From Massilia sp. UBA2709 (GTDB taxonomy: Bacteria > Pseudomonadota > Gammaproteobacteria > Burkholderiales > Burkholderiaceae_D): a stretch of 7,198 nt of DNA. Position 1 is the stretch's first letter. Every line of letters starts with the position of its first letter. The stretch is from NCBI GenBank assembly GCA_002354135.1, contig DEKZ01000005.1, positions 795 to 7,992 on the forward strand, read 5' to 3'. Of the stretch, positions 1-5,610 are shown piece by piece. The notes below the pieces were generated by a model, which was not told the DNA's origin, searched no databases, and saw only the letters and a program-made list of their open reading frames with translations. The position numbers and the translations under genes are program-made.

Positions 1-138
1 GGGTGGACACCTGTGTCCACGCTGCTTCACGATACGAGCTCCCTGCGGCAGCATTTTCACCGGGTGAACACGTTGAGCCTCTTCTAGCGAAGCCGCGTTG
101 TAGCACAGGATGATCAGCGTGGACACAGGTGTCCACCC
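1..138. repeat. REP/BIME- or MITE-like element with 22-bp terminal inverted repeats
   Basis: Bases 1-22 and 117-138 are exact reverse complements over 22 bp. Each arm is itself a dyad with the core GTGGACACctGTGTCCAC (8-bp arms, 2-bp centre; left core 3-20). The 94-bp interior holds two small dyads: TTCACCgGGTGAA (56-68) and CTTCtagcGAAG (81-92). This layout resembles paired REP palindromes mobilised by a RAYT (Y1) transposase, or a short MITE. No transposase is visible, and target duplications cannot be checked because the left end coincides with the window edge. One leftward frame is open through the interior, but it has no start codon or ribosome binding site, so I do not call a gene. The element lies just beyond the erpA terminator, a common place for REP sequences. 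Confidence 0.7.
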
Positions 139-149
139 TACAAAATCTT

Positions 150-184
150 GAAAGCCAAAAAACAAATCCGGGCAGCGCCCGGAT
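150..184 (-). terminator. Rho-independent terminator of erpA
   Basis: Read leftward, an 8-bp perfect stem ATCCGGGC/GCCCGGAT with a 3-nt loop (166-184) is followed directly by a T-rich run, TTGTTTTTTGG. It lies 38 bp past the erpA stop. A second perfect stem, GCCCGGC/GCCGGGC (196-211), sits between the stop and this hairpin, so the 3' end carries two tandem stem-loops. Confidence 0.88.
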
Positions 185-222
185 CTGGAAGCGACGCCCG
201 GCGAGCCGGGCTGTGCGATGCT

Positions 223-591
223 TTACGCCGAGAACGACGAGCCGCAGCCGCAGGTGCTGGTCGCGTTCGGGTTCTTGATGACGAACTGGGCGCCTTCGAG
301 GTCGTCCTTGTAGTCGATCTCTGCGCCGACCAGGTACTGGTAGCTCATCGAGTCGATCAGCAGCTGGACGCCGTTCTTTTCCATCGTGGTGTCGTCTTCG
401 TTGACGATTTCGTCGAAGGTAAAGCCGTACTGGAAGCCCGAGCAGCCGCCGCCCTGCACGAAGACGCGCAGTTTCAGGTCGGGATTGCCCTCTTCTTCGA
501 TCAGCTGGGCCACTTTTTCAGCGGCGCTGTCGGTGAAGACGATCGGGGTCGGGATGGTGTCAAAGTCTTGCACTTCGGCCACTGCAGTCAT
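223..591 (-). CDS. erpA: Iron-sulfur cluster insertion protein ErpA (A-type carrier)
   Basis: This is a 122-residue A-type Fe-S carrier of the HesB/IscA/ErpA fold. It receives clusters from the Isc/Suf assembly machinery in the cytoplasm and passes them to apoproteins; in E. coli ErpA supplies isoprenoid-synthesis enzymes. The three cluster-binding cysteines are visible: Cys50 in GGGCSGF, and Cys114 and Cys116 in the C-terminal TCGCGSSFS. The preceding LRVFVQ strand and the FDEIVNEDD segment also fit the family, and the length is normal. The acidic N-terminal extension before PIVFTDSAAEKV and the TCGCGSSFS ending favour ErpA over IscA or SufA. The ATG has a clear AGGAG (600-604 on the plus strand) 8 nt upstream. 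The gene follows the bactofilin gene by 55 bp, with a likely promoter of its own in the gap, and ends in a strong terminator. Confidence 0.95.
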   Translation of the reverse strand: MTAVAEVQDFDTIPTPIVFTDSAAEKVAQLIEEEGNPDLKLRVFVQGGGCSGFQYGFTFDEIVNEDDTTMEKNGVQLLIDSMSYQYLVGAEIDYKDDLEGAQFVIKNPNATSTCGCGSSFSA

Positions 592-619
592 GGGATAAAC
601 TCCTGATTGGATTCGGATT

Positions 620-631
620 TATGCCATTATA
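620..631 (-). promoter_or_regulatory. Candidate -10 element of an erpA promoter
   Basis: Read leftward, a perfect TATAAT (626-631) sits in the 55-bp gap between the bactofilin stop and the erpA start. It would give a leader of about 28 nt. No good -35 hexamer lies 16-18 bp upstream, so the promoter would need an activator or other contacts. I saw no convincing IscR-type site. Confidence 0.45.
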
Positions 632-646
632 GACGGTTCGCGCCGG

Positions 647-1045
647 TCATGCTTCGGCCCTCTCCGCTTCCGCCAGATGGAAGACCGGCTCGCCCGCCGG
701 CTGGTGCGTGAGCTTGCCGGTGACCAGGGCGCCGCCGTGCATCTCGAGCAGCTTGTAATGGACATCCCCATGTATGCGGCCTTTCGGCTGCAATTCAAGC
801 AGTTCCGTCGAGTACACCGAGCCGGCGATGTAGCCGTTCACCACCAGGTTGGCGCAACGCACCTCGCCCTCGATGCGGGCGTGCTCGGAAACGATCAGGA
901 CGCTGTCCGGCCCCTCGCTGGCGATCACGTTGCCGTGCACTTCCCCATCGATGCGCAGCCCGCCGCTGAAGCACAGGTCGCCCTCGATGCGGGCGGCTAT
1001 GCCGATCAGGCTGTCAATTTCGCTTTTCGCGTTGCGACCGAACAT
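647..1045 (-). CDS. Bactofilin (polymer-forming cytoskeletal protein)
   Basis: This is a 132-residue bactofilin (DUF583/PF04519). Such proteins self-assemble into nucleotide-independent filaments, often at the inner membrane, and organise cell shape or envelope enzymes. The core, about residues 14-112, shows the repeating beta-helix pattern with regularly spaced glycines: IEGDLCFSGGLRIDGEVHGNV, ARIEGEVRCANLVVNGYIAGSV, GRIHGDVHYKLLEMHGGALVTGKL in successive turns. A short basic N-terminus (MFGRNAK) and a short tail rich in Ala and Glu flank it. An in-frame ATG lies 18 codons further upstream, but the chosen ATG at 1045 has an AGGGGT 6 nt before it and begins where the family normally begins. 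No peptidase or mreB partner is next to it, so the role here is unknown. It sits between argC and erpA. Confidence 0.9.
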   Translation of the reverse strand: MFGRNAKSEIDSLIGIAARIEGDLCFSGGLRIDGEVHGNVIASEGPDSVLIVSEHARIEGEVRCANLVVNGYIAGSVYSTELLELQPKGRIHGDVHYKLLEMHGGALVTGKLTHQPAGEPVFHLAEAERAEA

Positions 1046-1082
1046 GGTGGCACCCCTGTAGATAGATGGAATTTGCGACGGG

Positions 1083-1116
1083 AAAACGGATCGTTGCACC
1101 GATCAGTGCAGCGATC
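1083..1116 (-). terminator. Imperfect 11-bp hairpin after argC, weak terminator or leader element
   Basis: GATCGTTGCAC (1089-1099) and GTGCAGCGATC (1106-1116) form a stem with one mismatch around a 6-nt loop. Read leftward it is followed by CGTTTTCC. This could be a weak intrinsic terminator of argC, but it lies about 85 bp past the argC stop and about 44 bp before the bactofilin ATG. It could equally be part of the bactofilin leader. A shorter dyad, CTAGCT/AGCTAG (1149-1166), precedes it. No convincing bactofilin promoter is visible in the 156-bp gap. Confidence 0.4.
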
Positions 1117-1201
1117 AATTTACCGCCATCAACAGTTGCCACCTTGATCTAGCTCTGCTCAGCTAGTGCCTGTAGGAATTACCTGACGGGGTGCCGCTTT
1201 A

Positions 1202-2239
1202 TTACGGCAGCAGGGCGATCTGCTGCAGGCCGGTCGTCTCTTCCAGGCCGAACATCAGGTTCATGCACTGCACGGCCTGGCCGGAAGCGCCCTTGACCAG
1301 GTTGTCCTGCACCACCAGAATGACGACAGTGTTGCCGCCGTCCGGACGGTGCACGGCCAGGCGCAGCATGTTCGAGCCGCGGGTCGAGCGGGTTTCCGGA
1401 TGCGAGCCGAAAGGCATCACGTCGACGAAAGGCGAATCCTTGTACTCGGCCTCGAACAGGGCCTGCAGGGCCGCGTCGTCGATATCTTTGGTCAGGCGCG
1501 CGTACAGGGTCGAGTGCATGCCGCGGATCATCGGCACCAGGTGGGGCGTGAAGATCAGGCCGACTTTCTGGTCGGTGAAGCGCTGCAGCTGGGCCGAGGT
1601 TTCCGGGGTGTGGCGGTGGCCGGCCACGCCATAGGCCTTGAAGTTGTCGCTCGCCTCCGAGAACAGCGTGCCGATCTCGGCCTTGCGTCCGGCGCCCGAG
1701 ACGCCCGACTTGCTGTCGGCGATCAGGTTGCCTGCATCGATGATGCCGGCCTTCAGCAGCGGCACGAAGCCCAGCTGCATCGTGGTCGGGTAGCAGCCCG
1801 GGTTGGCGATCAGGCGGGCGTTCTTGATGTCTTCGCGGTTCAGTTCCGGCAGGCCATACACCGCTTCCTCGATCAGCTCGGGCGCGGTGTGCTCCATCTT
1901 GTACCATTTTTCGAAGGCCGCGCGGTCCTTCAGGCGGAAGTCCGCCGCCAGGTCGATCACCTTGACGCCGGCCGCCAGCAGCGCCGGGGCTTGCGCCATG
2001 GCCACGCCGTGCGGGGTGGCGAAGAAGACCACGTCGCACTTCGTCAGGTCGGCCTTGTCCGGCGCCGAGAAGGCCAGGTTCACGCGGCCGCGCAGCGAGG
2101 GGAACATGTCGGCCACGGGCAGGCCGTCTTCCTTGCGCGAGGTGATCGCGGTCAGCTCCACGTCGGGATGCGCGGCCAGCAGCCGCAGCAATTCCACGCC
2201 CGTGTATCCGGTTCCACCAACGATGCCAACTTTGATCAT
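1202..2239 (-). CDS. argC: N-acetyl-gamma-glutamyl-phosphate reductase ArgC
   Basis: ArgC is the third enzyme of arginine biosynthesis. It reduces N-acetylglutamyl-5-phosphate to the semialdehyde with NADPH, in the cytoplasm. The 345-residue length is normal for the type-1 enzyme. Visible signatures are the N-terminal nucleotide-binding loop GGTGYTG (residues 8-14), the active-site motif NPGCYPT with catalytic Cys149, GHRHTPE (207-213) with the conserved histidines, and PHLVPMIRGM (232-241). The frame extends 37 codons further upstream. The start at 2239 is preferred because MIKVGIVGGTGYTG is the usual beginning, an AGGA lies 6 nt before it, and the longer frame would cover the likely promoter. 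The neighbouring bactofilin and erpA genes are not arginine genes. Three palindromes with TTGCA-type half sites lie upstream and could be regulatory. Confidence 0.96.
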   Translation of the reverse strand: MIKVGIVGGTGYTGVELLRLLAAHPDVELTAITSRKEDGLPVADMFPSLRGRVNLAFSAPDKADLTKCDVVFFATPHGVAMAQAPALLAAGVKVIDLAADFRLKDRAAFEKWYKMEHTAPELIEEAVYGLPELNREDIKNARLIANPGCYPTTMQLGFVPLLKAGIIDAGNLIADSKSGVSGAGRKAEIGTLFSEASDNFKAYGVAGHRHTPETSAQLQRFTDQKVGLIFTPHLVPMIRGMHSTLYARLTKDIDDAALQALFEAEYKDSPFVDVMPFGSHPETRSTRGSNMLRLAVHRPDGGNTVVILVVQDNLVKGASGQAVQCMNLMFGLEETTGLQQIALLP

Positions 2240-2265
2240 GTTCTTTCCTTCGTGATTAAAAATGA

Positions 2266-2277
2266 GACTTGCAAGTC
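2266..2277. promoter_or_regulatory. 12-bp perfect palindrome at the argC transcription start
   Basis: GACTTGCAAGTC is a perfect 12-bp palindrome lying 27 bp upstream of the argC ATG, at or just after the start point predicted from the -10 element at 2287-2292. It may be a repressor operator. Its central TTGCAA resembles the half sites of the two palindromes further upstream. Confidence 0.4.
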
Positions 2278-2286
2278 GAGGCTGCA

Positions 2287-2295
2287 ATTTTAACA
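2287..2295 (-). promoter_or_regulatory. Candidate extended -10 promoter of argC
   Basis: Read leftward the sequence is TGtTAAAAT, an extended -10 (TGn plus TAAAAT, 5 of 6 to consensus). The leader would be about 40 nt. The GC-rich DNA upstream has no recognisable -35 box. Confidence 0.45.
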
Positions 2296-2345
2296 GCGCA
2301 CCGCCCGGGGTGCCGGAAGCGCTGCCGCGGCAGCCGCGAAGGCTT

Positions 2346-2390
2346 TGCAAATATTATTTGCACCTGCCGCCCAGGATGCAAATATTGCAT
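2346..2390. promoter_or_regulatory. Tandem AT-rich palindromes, candidate operators upstream of argC
   Basis: Two palindromes stand out in GC-rich surroundings: TGCAAATAtTATTTGCA (2346-2362, 17 bp, perfect around one central base) and ATGCAAataTTGCAT (2376-2390, 15 bp). They share the 10-mer TGCAAATATT exactly, offset by 31 bp, close to three helical turns, so a dimeric regulator would bind both on one DNA face. They lie about 75 and 105 bp upstream of the predicted argC start and just past the patatin stop. Which regulator binds is unknown; an ArgR-type site is possible but does not match the E. coli ARG-box consensus closely. Confidence 0.5.
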
Positions 2391-2407
2391 GGCTGCAGCA
2401 AAGGGTC

Positions 2408-3463
2408 TCAGCCCGTCGTGCCGGTCATGCGCTCCGGCTCGTAGACCGGCACCGGGTCGAGCGTCGACATCACGCCAATGTGGCTGAAATGTTCGTCCAG
2501 CCAGCGCTGCGCCGCCGCACTGCCGAGCTCGCGCAGGTGCAGGAGGAAGGGCCACTCGGTATTGTATTTGGTCGACAGGTCGAGGCGCTGCAGCTCGTCG
2601 TTACCGCTGATCATGTGCAGGCGCACCCCGGCCGCGTGCACCATCTCGCTCTGCTCGGCGTCGACCAGCGCGCCCAGGTGCTGGATGGCGCTGACTTCGC
2701 GCACGAAACTGATATTGAAGGCGATTTCGCTGGCGCGGCTGTGGATGTCGCTCAGGCTCATCGGCAGGCCGGGGCGCGCCACCGGGTTGTTCTGGACGAT
2801 CACGATGTCGCGCGCGTCGCCGTCGACCAGCGGCGACAGAGATGGGTTGCCGACGAAGCTGCCGTCCCAATACGCTTCGCCGTCGATCTCGACCGGCGCG
2901 AACACGTGCGGCAGGCAGGCCGAGGCGGCGACGACGCGTGCGTCGAGCTGCTCGCGGGCGAAGATGCGGCCGCGACCGGTGCGCACGTTGGTGGCCGGCA
3001 CGAACATGGCGATCTCGCGGCACTGGCGCACCCGCTCGAAATTGATCAGCCCCGCCAGCACGGGGAGCATCGGGTTCATGCTCAGCGGCGAGCTGGGCGG
3101 CGCCAGCACGCCGCCGACCAGTTGCATCAACTGGTAGCCGGGCGAATTGCGCAAGCTCCAGTCGCCGCTGGCGTAGTCGAGCGGCGTGCGCTTGACCGGG
3201 CTGAACAGCGAGGCCGCGCTCAGTCCCTGCCAGAAGCGCCGCAAGGCCGCGCGCGCCCCTTCGCGCCCGCCGCCCAAGGCATAGCCGTCGGCCAGCACCG
3301 CGGCGTTGACCGCGCCGGCGCTGGTGCCGCTGATCGCTGCGATCTCGATACGCTCGTCCGCCAGCAGCCGGTCGAGTACGCCCCAACCGAAGGCGCCGAG
3401 CGCGCCGCCGCCCTGCAGTCCAAGACTGATCCGTTTGATAGACACGTGCATCTCCCGCGACAT
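2408..3463 (-). CDS. Patatin-like phospholipase family protein
   Basis: This is a 351-residue patatin-domain lipid acyl hydrolase, probably cytoplasmic because no signal peptide is seen. The domain occupies about residues 12-215: the oxyanion-hole glycine loop GLQGGGALGAFGWG (15-28), the nucleophile elbow GTSAG with Ser48, and the catalytic Asp200 in YWDGSFVGNP, completing the Ser-Asp dyad. The C-terminal segment STKYNTEWPFLLHLRELG ... RWLDEHFSHIG (about 297-330) resembles the extra region of bacterial patatins that carry a DUF3734-type C-terminus, an assignment made from memory. The ATG at 3463 has GAGG 6 nt upstream. A GTG four codons earlier and an ATG four codons later have worse ribosome sites. 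It is divergent from merR across 159 bp. The substrate is unknown; membrane phospholipid or storage-lipid turnover are possibilities. Confidence 0.9.
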   Translation of the reverse strand: MSREMHVSIKRISLGLQGGGALGAFGWGVLDRLLADERIEIAAISGTSAGAVNAAVLADGYALGGGREGARAALRRFWQGLSAASLFSPVKRTPLDYASGDWSLRNSPGYQLMQLVGGVLAPPSSPLSMNPMLPVLAGLINFERVRQCREIAMFVPATNVRTGRGRIFAREQLDARVVAASACLPHVFAPVEIDGEAYWDGSFVGNPSLSPLVDGDARDIVIVQNNPVARPGLPMSLSDIHSRASEIAFNISFVREVSAIQHLGALVDAEQSEMVHAAGVRLHMISGNDELQRLDLSTKYNTEWPFLLHLRELGSAAAQRWLDEHFSHIGVMSTLDPVPVYEPERMTGTTG

Positions 3464-3622
3464 TTCCGACCTCACAGGCTAGCAGCCGGAAAAGCATGCG
3501 GCGGTGCGCTAGCGAACGCTCGCGGCCGCCCCAGGCGTGTCGCAGGTGATGCCGTCTGCGTATAATTTTCGTATGGACAATAAAACAATGCGCAGGGACA
3601 CGGTCGTGCAGGAAGCAAACCC
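3464..3622. promoter_or_regulatory. Divergent intergenic region between the patatin gene and merR
   Basis: The 159-bp gap must hold the promoters of both genes. Rightward, a perfect TATAAT (3561-3566) gives a merR leader of about 50 nt, but its -35 region is poor. Leftward, TTGTTT and TATACG spaced 18 bp apart overlap the same AT-rich patch, so the two promoters may be face to face. An imperfect dyad GCTAGCG/CGCTCGC lies at 3508-3523. I found no copy of the MerR-like dyad seen at 4697-4712. Confidence 0.4.
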
Positions 3623-4015
3623 ATGCTGAGCATCGGCGAACTGTCGCGGCAGACCGGTGCCAGCGTGCGCTCGCTGCGCCACTACGAGCAATGCGGGCTG
3701 CTGGCGGCAAAACGCCGCGAGAACGGCTACCGCTATTTCGAGCCGGGCGCCGTCGAGTTCGTGCAGCGCATCCGCATCCTGCTGCGCAACGGCTTCACGG
3801 TCGAGGAAATCCGGCCGGTGGTGTCGATGCTGGCGCCCCAGCCGAGCCTGCGTGAAGTATGCGCGGACGTGATCGCGCTCTACGGCAGCAAGATCGGCGA
3901 ACTCGACGAACGCATTGCCGCCCTGCAGGCGATCCGCACCAGCGCCTTTGAGCGCCTTGCCTTCCTCGAGGAACAGCGGCGCCTCGGCGGCCCGGCCGAA
4001 CCGCCGCGCCCCTAG
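3623..4015 (+). CDS. MerR-family transcriptional regulator
   Basis: This is a 130-residue DNA-binding regulator. The N-terminal winged helix-turn-helix is typical of MerR: LSIGELSRQTGASVRSLRHY (residues 2-21), then GLL, NGYRYFEPGAVEFVQRIRILLRNGFTVEEI (34-63). A long amphipathic helix, about residues 76-118 (ALYGSKIGELDERIAALQAI), forms the antiparallel coiled coil of the dimer. The effector domain is very short. Cys80 starts the dimer helix, as in the metal sensors of the ZntR/CueR type, but the C-terminal cysteine loop of those sensors is absent, so a metal effector is not supported. The ATG has AGGA 9 nt upstream. It is convergent with the NTF2-like gene, their stops separated by 2 bp. That gene's promoter has MerR-type architecture, so it is the most likely target. 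Confidence 0.93.
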   Translation: MLSIGELSRQTGASVRSLRHYEQCGLLAAKRRENGYRYFEPGAVEFVQRIRILLRNGFTVEEIRPVVSMLAPQPSLREVCADVIALYGSKIGELDERIAALQAIRTSAFERLAFLEEQRRLGGPAEPPRP

Positions 4016-4017
4016 CG

Positions 4018-4641
4018 TCACTTGTCCGCGCGCCCCGGCGCCGCGTCGAAGGCGGGCGGAATCAGATGCGCGCCCGTTTCGGCGTCCCAGGTCAGCGACA
4101 GGATGCACCAGCGCTTGCCGTCGTTCAGCAACTGGAAGGCGTTGACGCCGCGCACACGCACCGGGCCGTCGACGCGGTCGCGCGTTTCATAGGTGCTCCA
4201 GGCATGGGCGATGTGGCCGAAGGACTGGATCTGCTGCGCCACCTCGCGCTCGTAGAAATGGCGGTGCCCCAGCAGGCGGTCATTCAGCGCGGCGAACTGG
4301 GCCGGCGTCTGCGGATCGGCCAGGAAGGCGCCGCCGCGGTGCGTGGTGGTGGTGACGATGCCTCCGGGCGCGAACAAATTCGCCATCCGCGCCCAGTCCT
4401 TCTTGGCGCCCGCCGGTCCCGTCACGATCTCGTAGAGGGCGCGCACCAGGGTGTCCGGGGCAAGACTGGCGCGGTCGGGTTCGCCCGTGCCGCAGGCGGC
4501 GTTCGCGCCGAGGGGATTATCCTGGACCGCGACGGCATACGACACCAGGACGGGCGCGGGCTCGGCGGATGCGGTCGTGGCGAGGTTCAGCGCCAGCAGG
4601 CTGGCGGCGGTGAAAGCGGTAAGCGGATTCTTCAGCGTCAT
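4018..4641 (-). CDS. Exported NTF2/SnoaL-like protein of unknown function
   Basis: This is a 207-residue protein with a Sec signal peptide: a Lys near the start, a hydrophobic core TAASLLALNLATT, and a likely cleavage after Ala26 (ASA|EP). The mature part looks like an NTF2-like (SnoaL/DUF4440) alpha-plus-beta barrel domain: ALYEIV (68-73), KKDWARMANLFAPGGIVTTTT (80-100), FYEREVAQQIQSFGHIAHAWSTYE (129-152), then VRGVNAFQLLNDGKRWCILSLTWD (163-186), which is the usual closing beta hairpin of the fold. Such domains bind small molecules or act as isomerases or dehydratases; no catalytic set can be named here. Cys50 and Cys179 could form a disulfide in the periplasm. The start is secure, with AAGGAG 6 nt upstream. 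It is convergent with merR and read from a MerR-like promoter. Confidence 0.82.
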   Translation of the reverse strand: MTLKNPLTAFTAASLLALNLATTASAEPAPVLVSYAVAVQDNPLGANAACGTGEPDRASLAPDTLVRALYEIVTGPAGAKKDWARMANLFAPGGIVTTTTHRGGAFLADPQTPAQFAALNDRLLGHRHFYEREVAQQIQSFGHIAHAWSTYETRDRVDGPVRVRGVNAFQLLNDGKRWCILSLTWDAETGAHLIPPAFDAAPGRADK

Positions 4642-4686
4642 GTCGATCTCCTTGTAGGGGCGCCCGCAATAAGGCGCGATGTCGAC

Positions 4687-4718
4687 ATGCTGAAGGCTGA
4701 CACTAATGGCAGAGTCAA
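4687..4718 (-). promoter_or_regulatory. MerR-type promoter of the NTF2-like gene
   Basis: Read leftward, TTGACT (4713-4718; 5 of 6 to the -35 consensus) is followed after 19-20 bp by TCAGCA/CAGCAT (4687-4693), a weak -10. The long spacer begins with a 16-bp imperfect dyad, CTGCCATT/AGTGTCAG (4697-4712), 6 of 8 positions symmetric. An over-long spacer filled by a dyad is the hallmark of promoters activated by MerR proteins through DNA distortion. The leader would be about 40 nt. A 10-bp palindrome ATGTCGACAT (4679-4688) overlaps the start point. Confidence 0.6.
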
Positions 4719-4758
4719 GCGCCTGCGTAAACGCCGCCGGAGCGATGAGCGCTTCGAG

Positions 4759-4784
4759 ACCCCTGGCAGATCTGCGACAGGGGT
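4759..4784 (-). terminator. Stable hairpin after the XRE regulator gene, candidate terminator
   Basis: ACCCCTG (4759-4765) pairs with CAGGGGT (4778-4784), enclosing the palindrome GCAGATCTGC (4766-4775) and a 2-nt bulge. It lies 12 bp past the stop of the leftward gene. No T-run follows in that direction, so termination would be weak or need Rho. Confidence 0.4.
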
Positions 4785-4796
4785 TGTCCTCGTTTC

Positions 4797-5546
4797 TTAT
4801 TTGATGAGCCTGGTTTTAAGACGGCGCAGGCGCCATTCGATGAACAGGCCGACGAAACCGCATGCGAAGACAATGGCGCCGAGATATTGCAGGATGCGAT
4901 TGCCGCGCGCCTGGACAGGGCGGGTATCGACCAGGTCGAAGCGGCGCCGCCCGTTTTCCGCCGCCTCGTAATACACGGTGCCGCGGCTGTTCGGCCATTC
5001 CACGGTGATCGGCCGATTCCGCTTCGCCAGGAACTCGGCCGACTGTTTTGCCATGTCCTCGATCGTGATGATCTTGGCGACCATTTGCTGCGCCAGGATT
5101 TCCCTCCAGGTGGTGAAGATGTTTTCCGCTTCGCCAGCCCGGATCACTCCCGGCGAGGTGTACTTGTAGAGCTGGTTCGAAAAGAAGATGCCGTCGTGCG
5201 CCGCCAGCATCATGGCAAAGCCGAGTATCCACGCCGCCGCCGAACCGAACAGCCAGCGCTTTGTATGGCTGACCTGGGCCGTCGCCGCGCCGGCAGTGAA
5301 CTGGTTCACCGCCGGGATATGGCGCAGGGTCGTGGCGAGCACCTCCTGGTCCAGGTCCTGCAGAAAGGTCGCCGCATCCATCTCCAGGGCGGAGAGGATG
5401 GTGGAAAACATCTCGGCCGACGGCACCGACTTGTCGTTTTCCAGCTTGGAGAGGTAGGACTGCTCGATGCCGGCCAGTTGCGCGAACTGCGGCTGGGTCA
5501 GGCTCTTGTCCGTCCTGATCTGTTTGAGTCTTTCGCCAAAATTCAT
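4797..5546 (-). CDS. Membrane-anchored XRE-family HTH regulator
   Basis: This 249-residue protein joins a DNA-binding domain to a membrane-spanning module. Residues 4-62 are a Cro/C1-type HTH: GERLKQIRTDKSLTQPQFAQ, then LAGIEQSYLSKLENDKSVPS as the recognition region. After a linker rich in Ala and Thr come a first membrane segment, about 98-116 (WLFGSAAAWILGFAMMLAA), a loop of about 100 residues (117-217), and a second segment, about 219-237 (LQYLGAIVFACGFVGLFIE), ending in a basic tail RLRRLKTRLIK. Positive charges flank the membrane on the N- and C-terminal sides, placing the HTH in the cytoplasm and the loop in the periplasm. This suggests a one-component sensor that binds DNA while tethered. 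The ATG has AGGAAAGG about 5 nt upstream. It lies alone between terminator-like structures. Ligand and targets are unknown; autoregulation is plausible. Confidence 0.87.
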   Translation of the reverse strand: MNFGERLKQIRTDKSLTQPQFAQLAGIEQSYLSKLENDKSVPSAEMFSTILSALEMDAATFLQDLDQEVLATTLRHIPAVNQFTAGAATAQVSHTKRWLFGSAAAWILGFAMMLAAHDGIFFSNQLYKYTSPGVIRAGEAENIFTTWREILAQQMVAKIITIEDMAKQSAEFLAKRNRPITVEWPNSRGTVYYEAAENGRRRFDLVDTRPVQARGNRILQYLGAIVFACGFVGLFIEWRLRRLKTRLIK

Positions 5547-5610
5547 ATGGACCTTTCCTGAACGTCAATGGAATGGTCGTATTCTTGGCGATTCATGCAT
5601 GACTTGGAAG

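Noticed and set aside
23..116. Leftward open frame through the interior of the repeat, considered as a gene fragment
   Set aside because: It has no start codon with a ribosome site, it reads through the palindromic arms, and 94 bp open in one frame is not unusual at this GC content.
148..606. Rightward 152-codon frame opposite erpA
   Set aside because: It is the shadow of erpA; its start lies inside the erpA terminator and it has no ribosome site.
1349..2293. Rightward 314-codon open frame opposite argC
   Set aside because: It is the antisense of a certain argC and shows the low-complexity composition typical of shadow frames.
2321..2334. GCTGCCGCGGCAGC, 14-bp perfect palindrome considered as a terminator for the patatin gene
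   Set aside because: It has no room for a loop, no T-run on either side, and lies over 70 bp past the stop. Such palindromes are expected by chance in GC-rich DNA.
2345..3565. Rightward 406-codon open frame opposite the patatin gene
   Set aside because: It is the antisense shadow of a GC-rich gene, with composition rich in Arg, Ala, His and Gln, no domain and no ribosome site. The opposite strand has all patatin motifs.
2601..3710. Leftward 369-codon frame overlapping both the patatin gene and merR
   Set aside because: It is a frame-shifted shadow, very rich in Arg and Ala, and crosses two well-supported genes.
3623..4015. Metal-sensing MerR (ZntR/CueR/CadR type)
   Set aside because: Only Cys80 matches. 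The C-terminal cysteine-containing metal loop is missing and no metal transporter is nearby.
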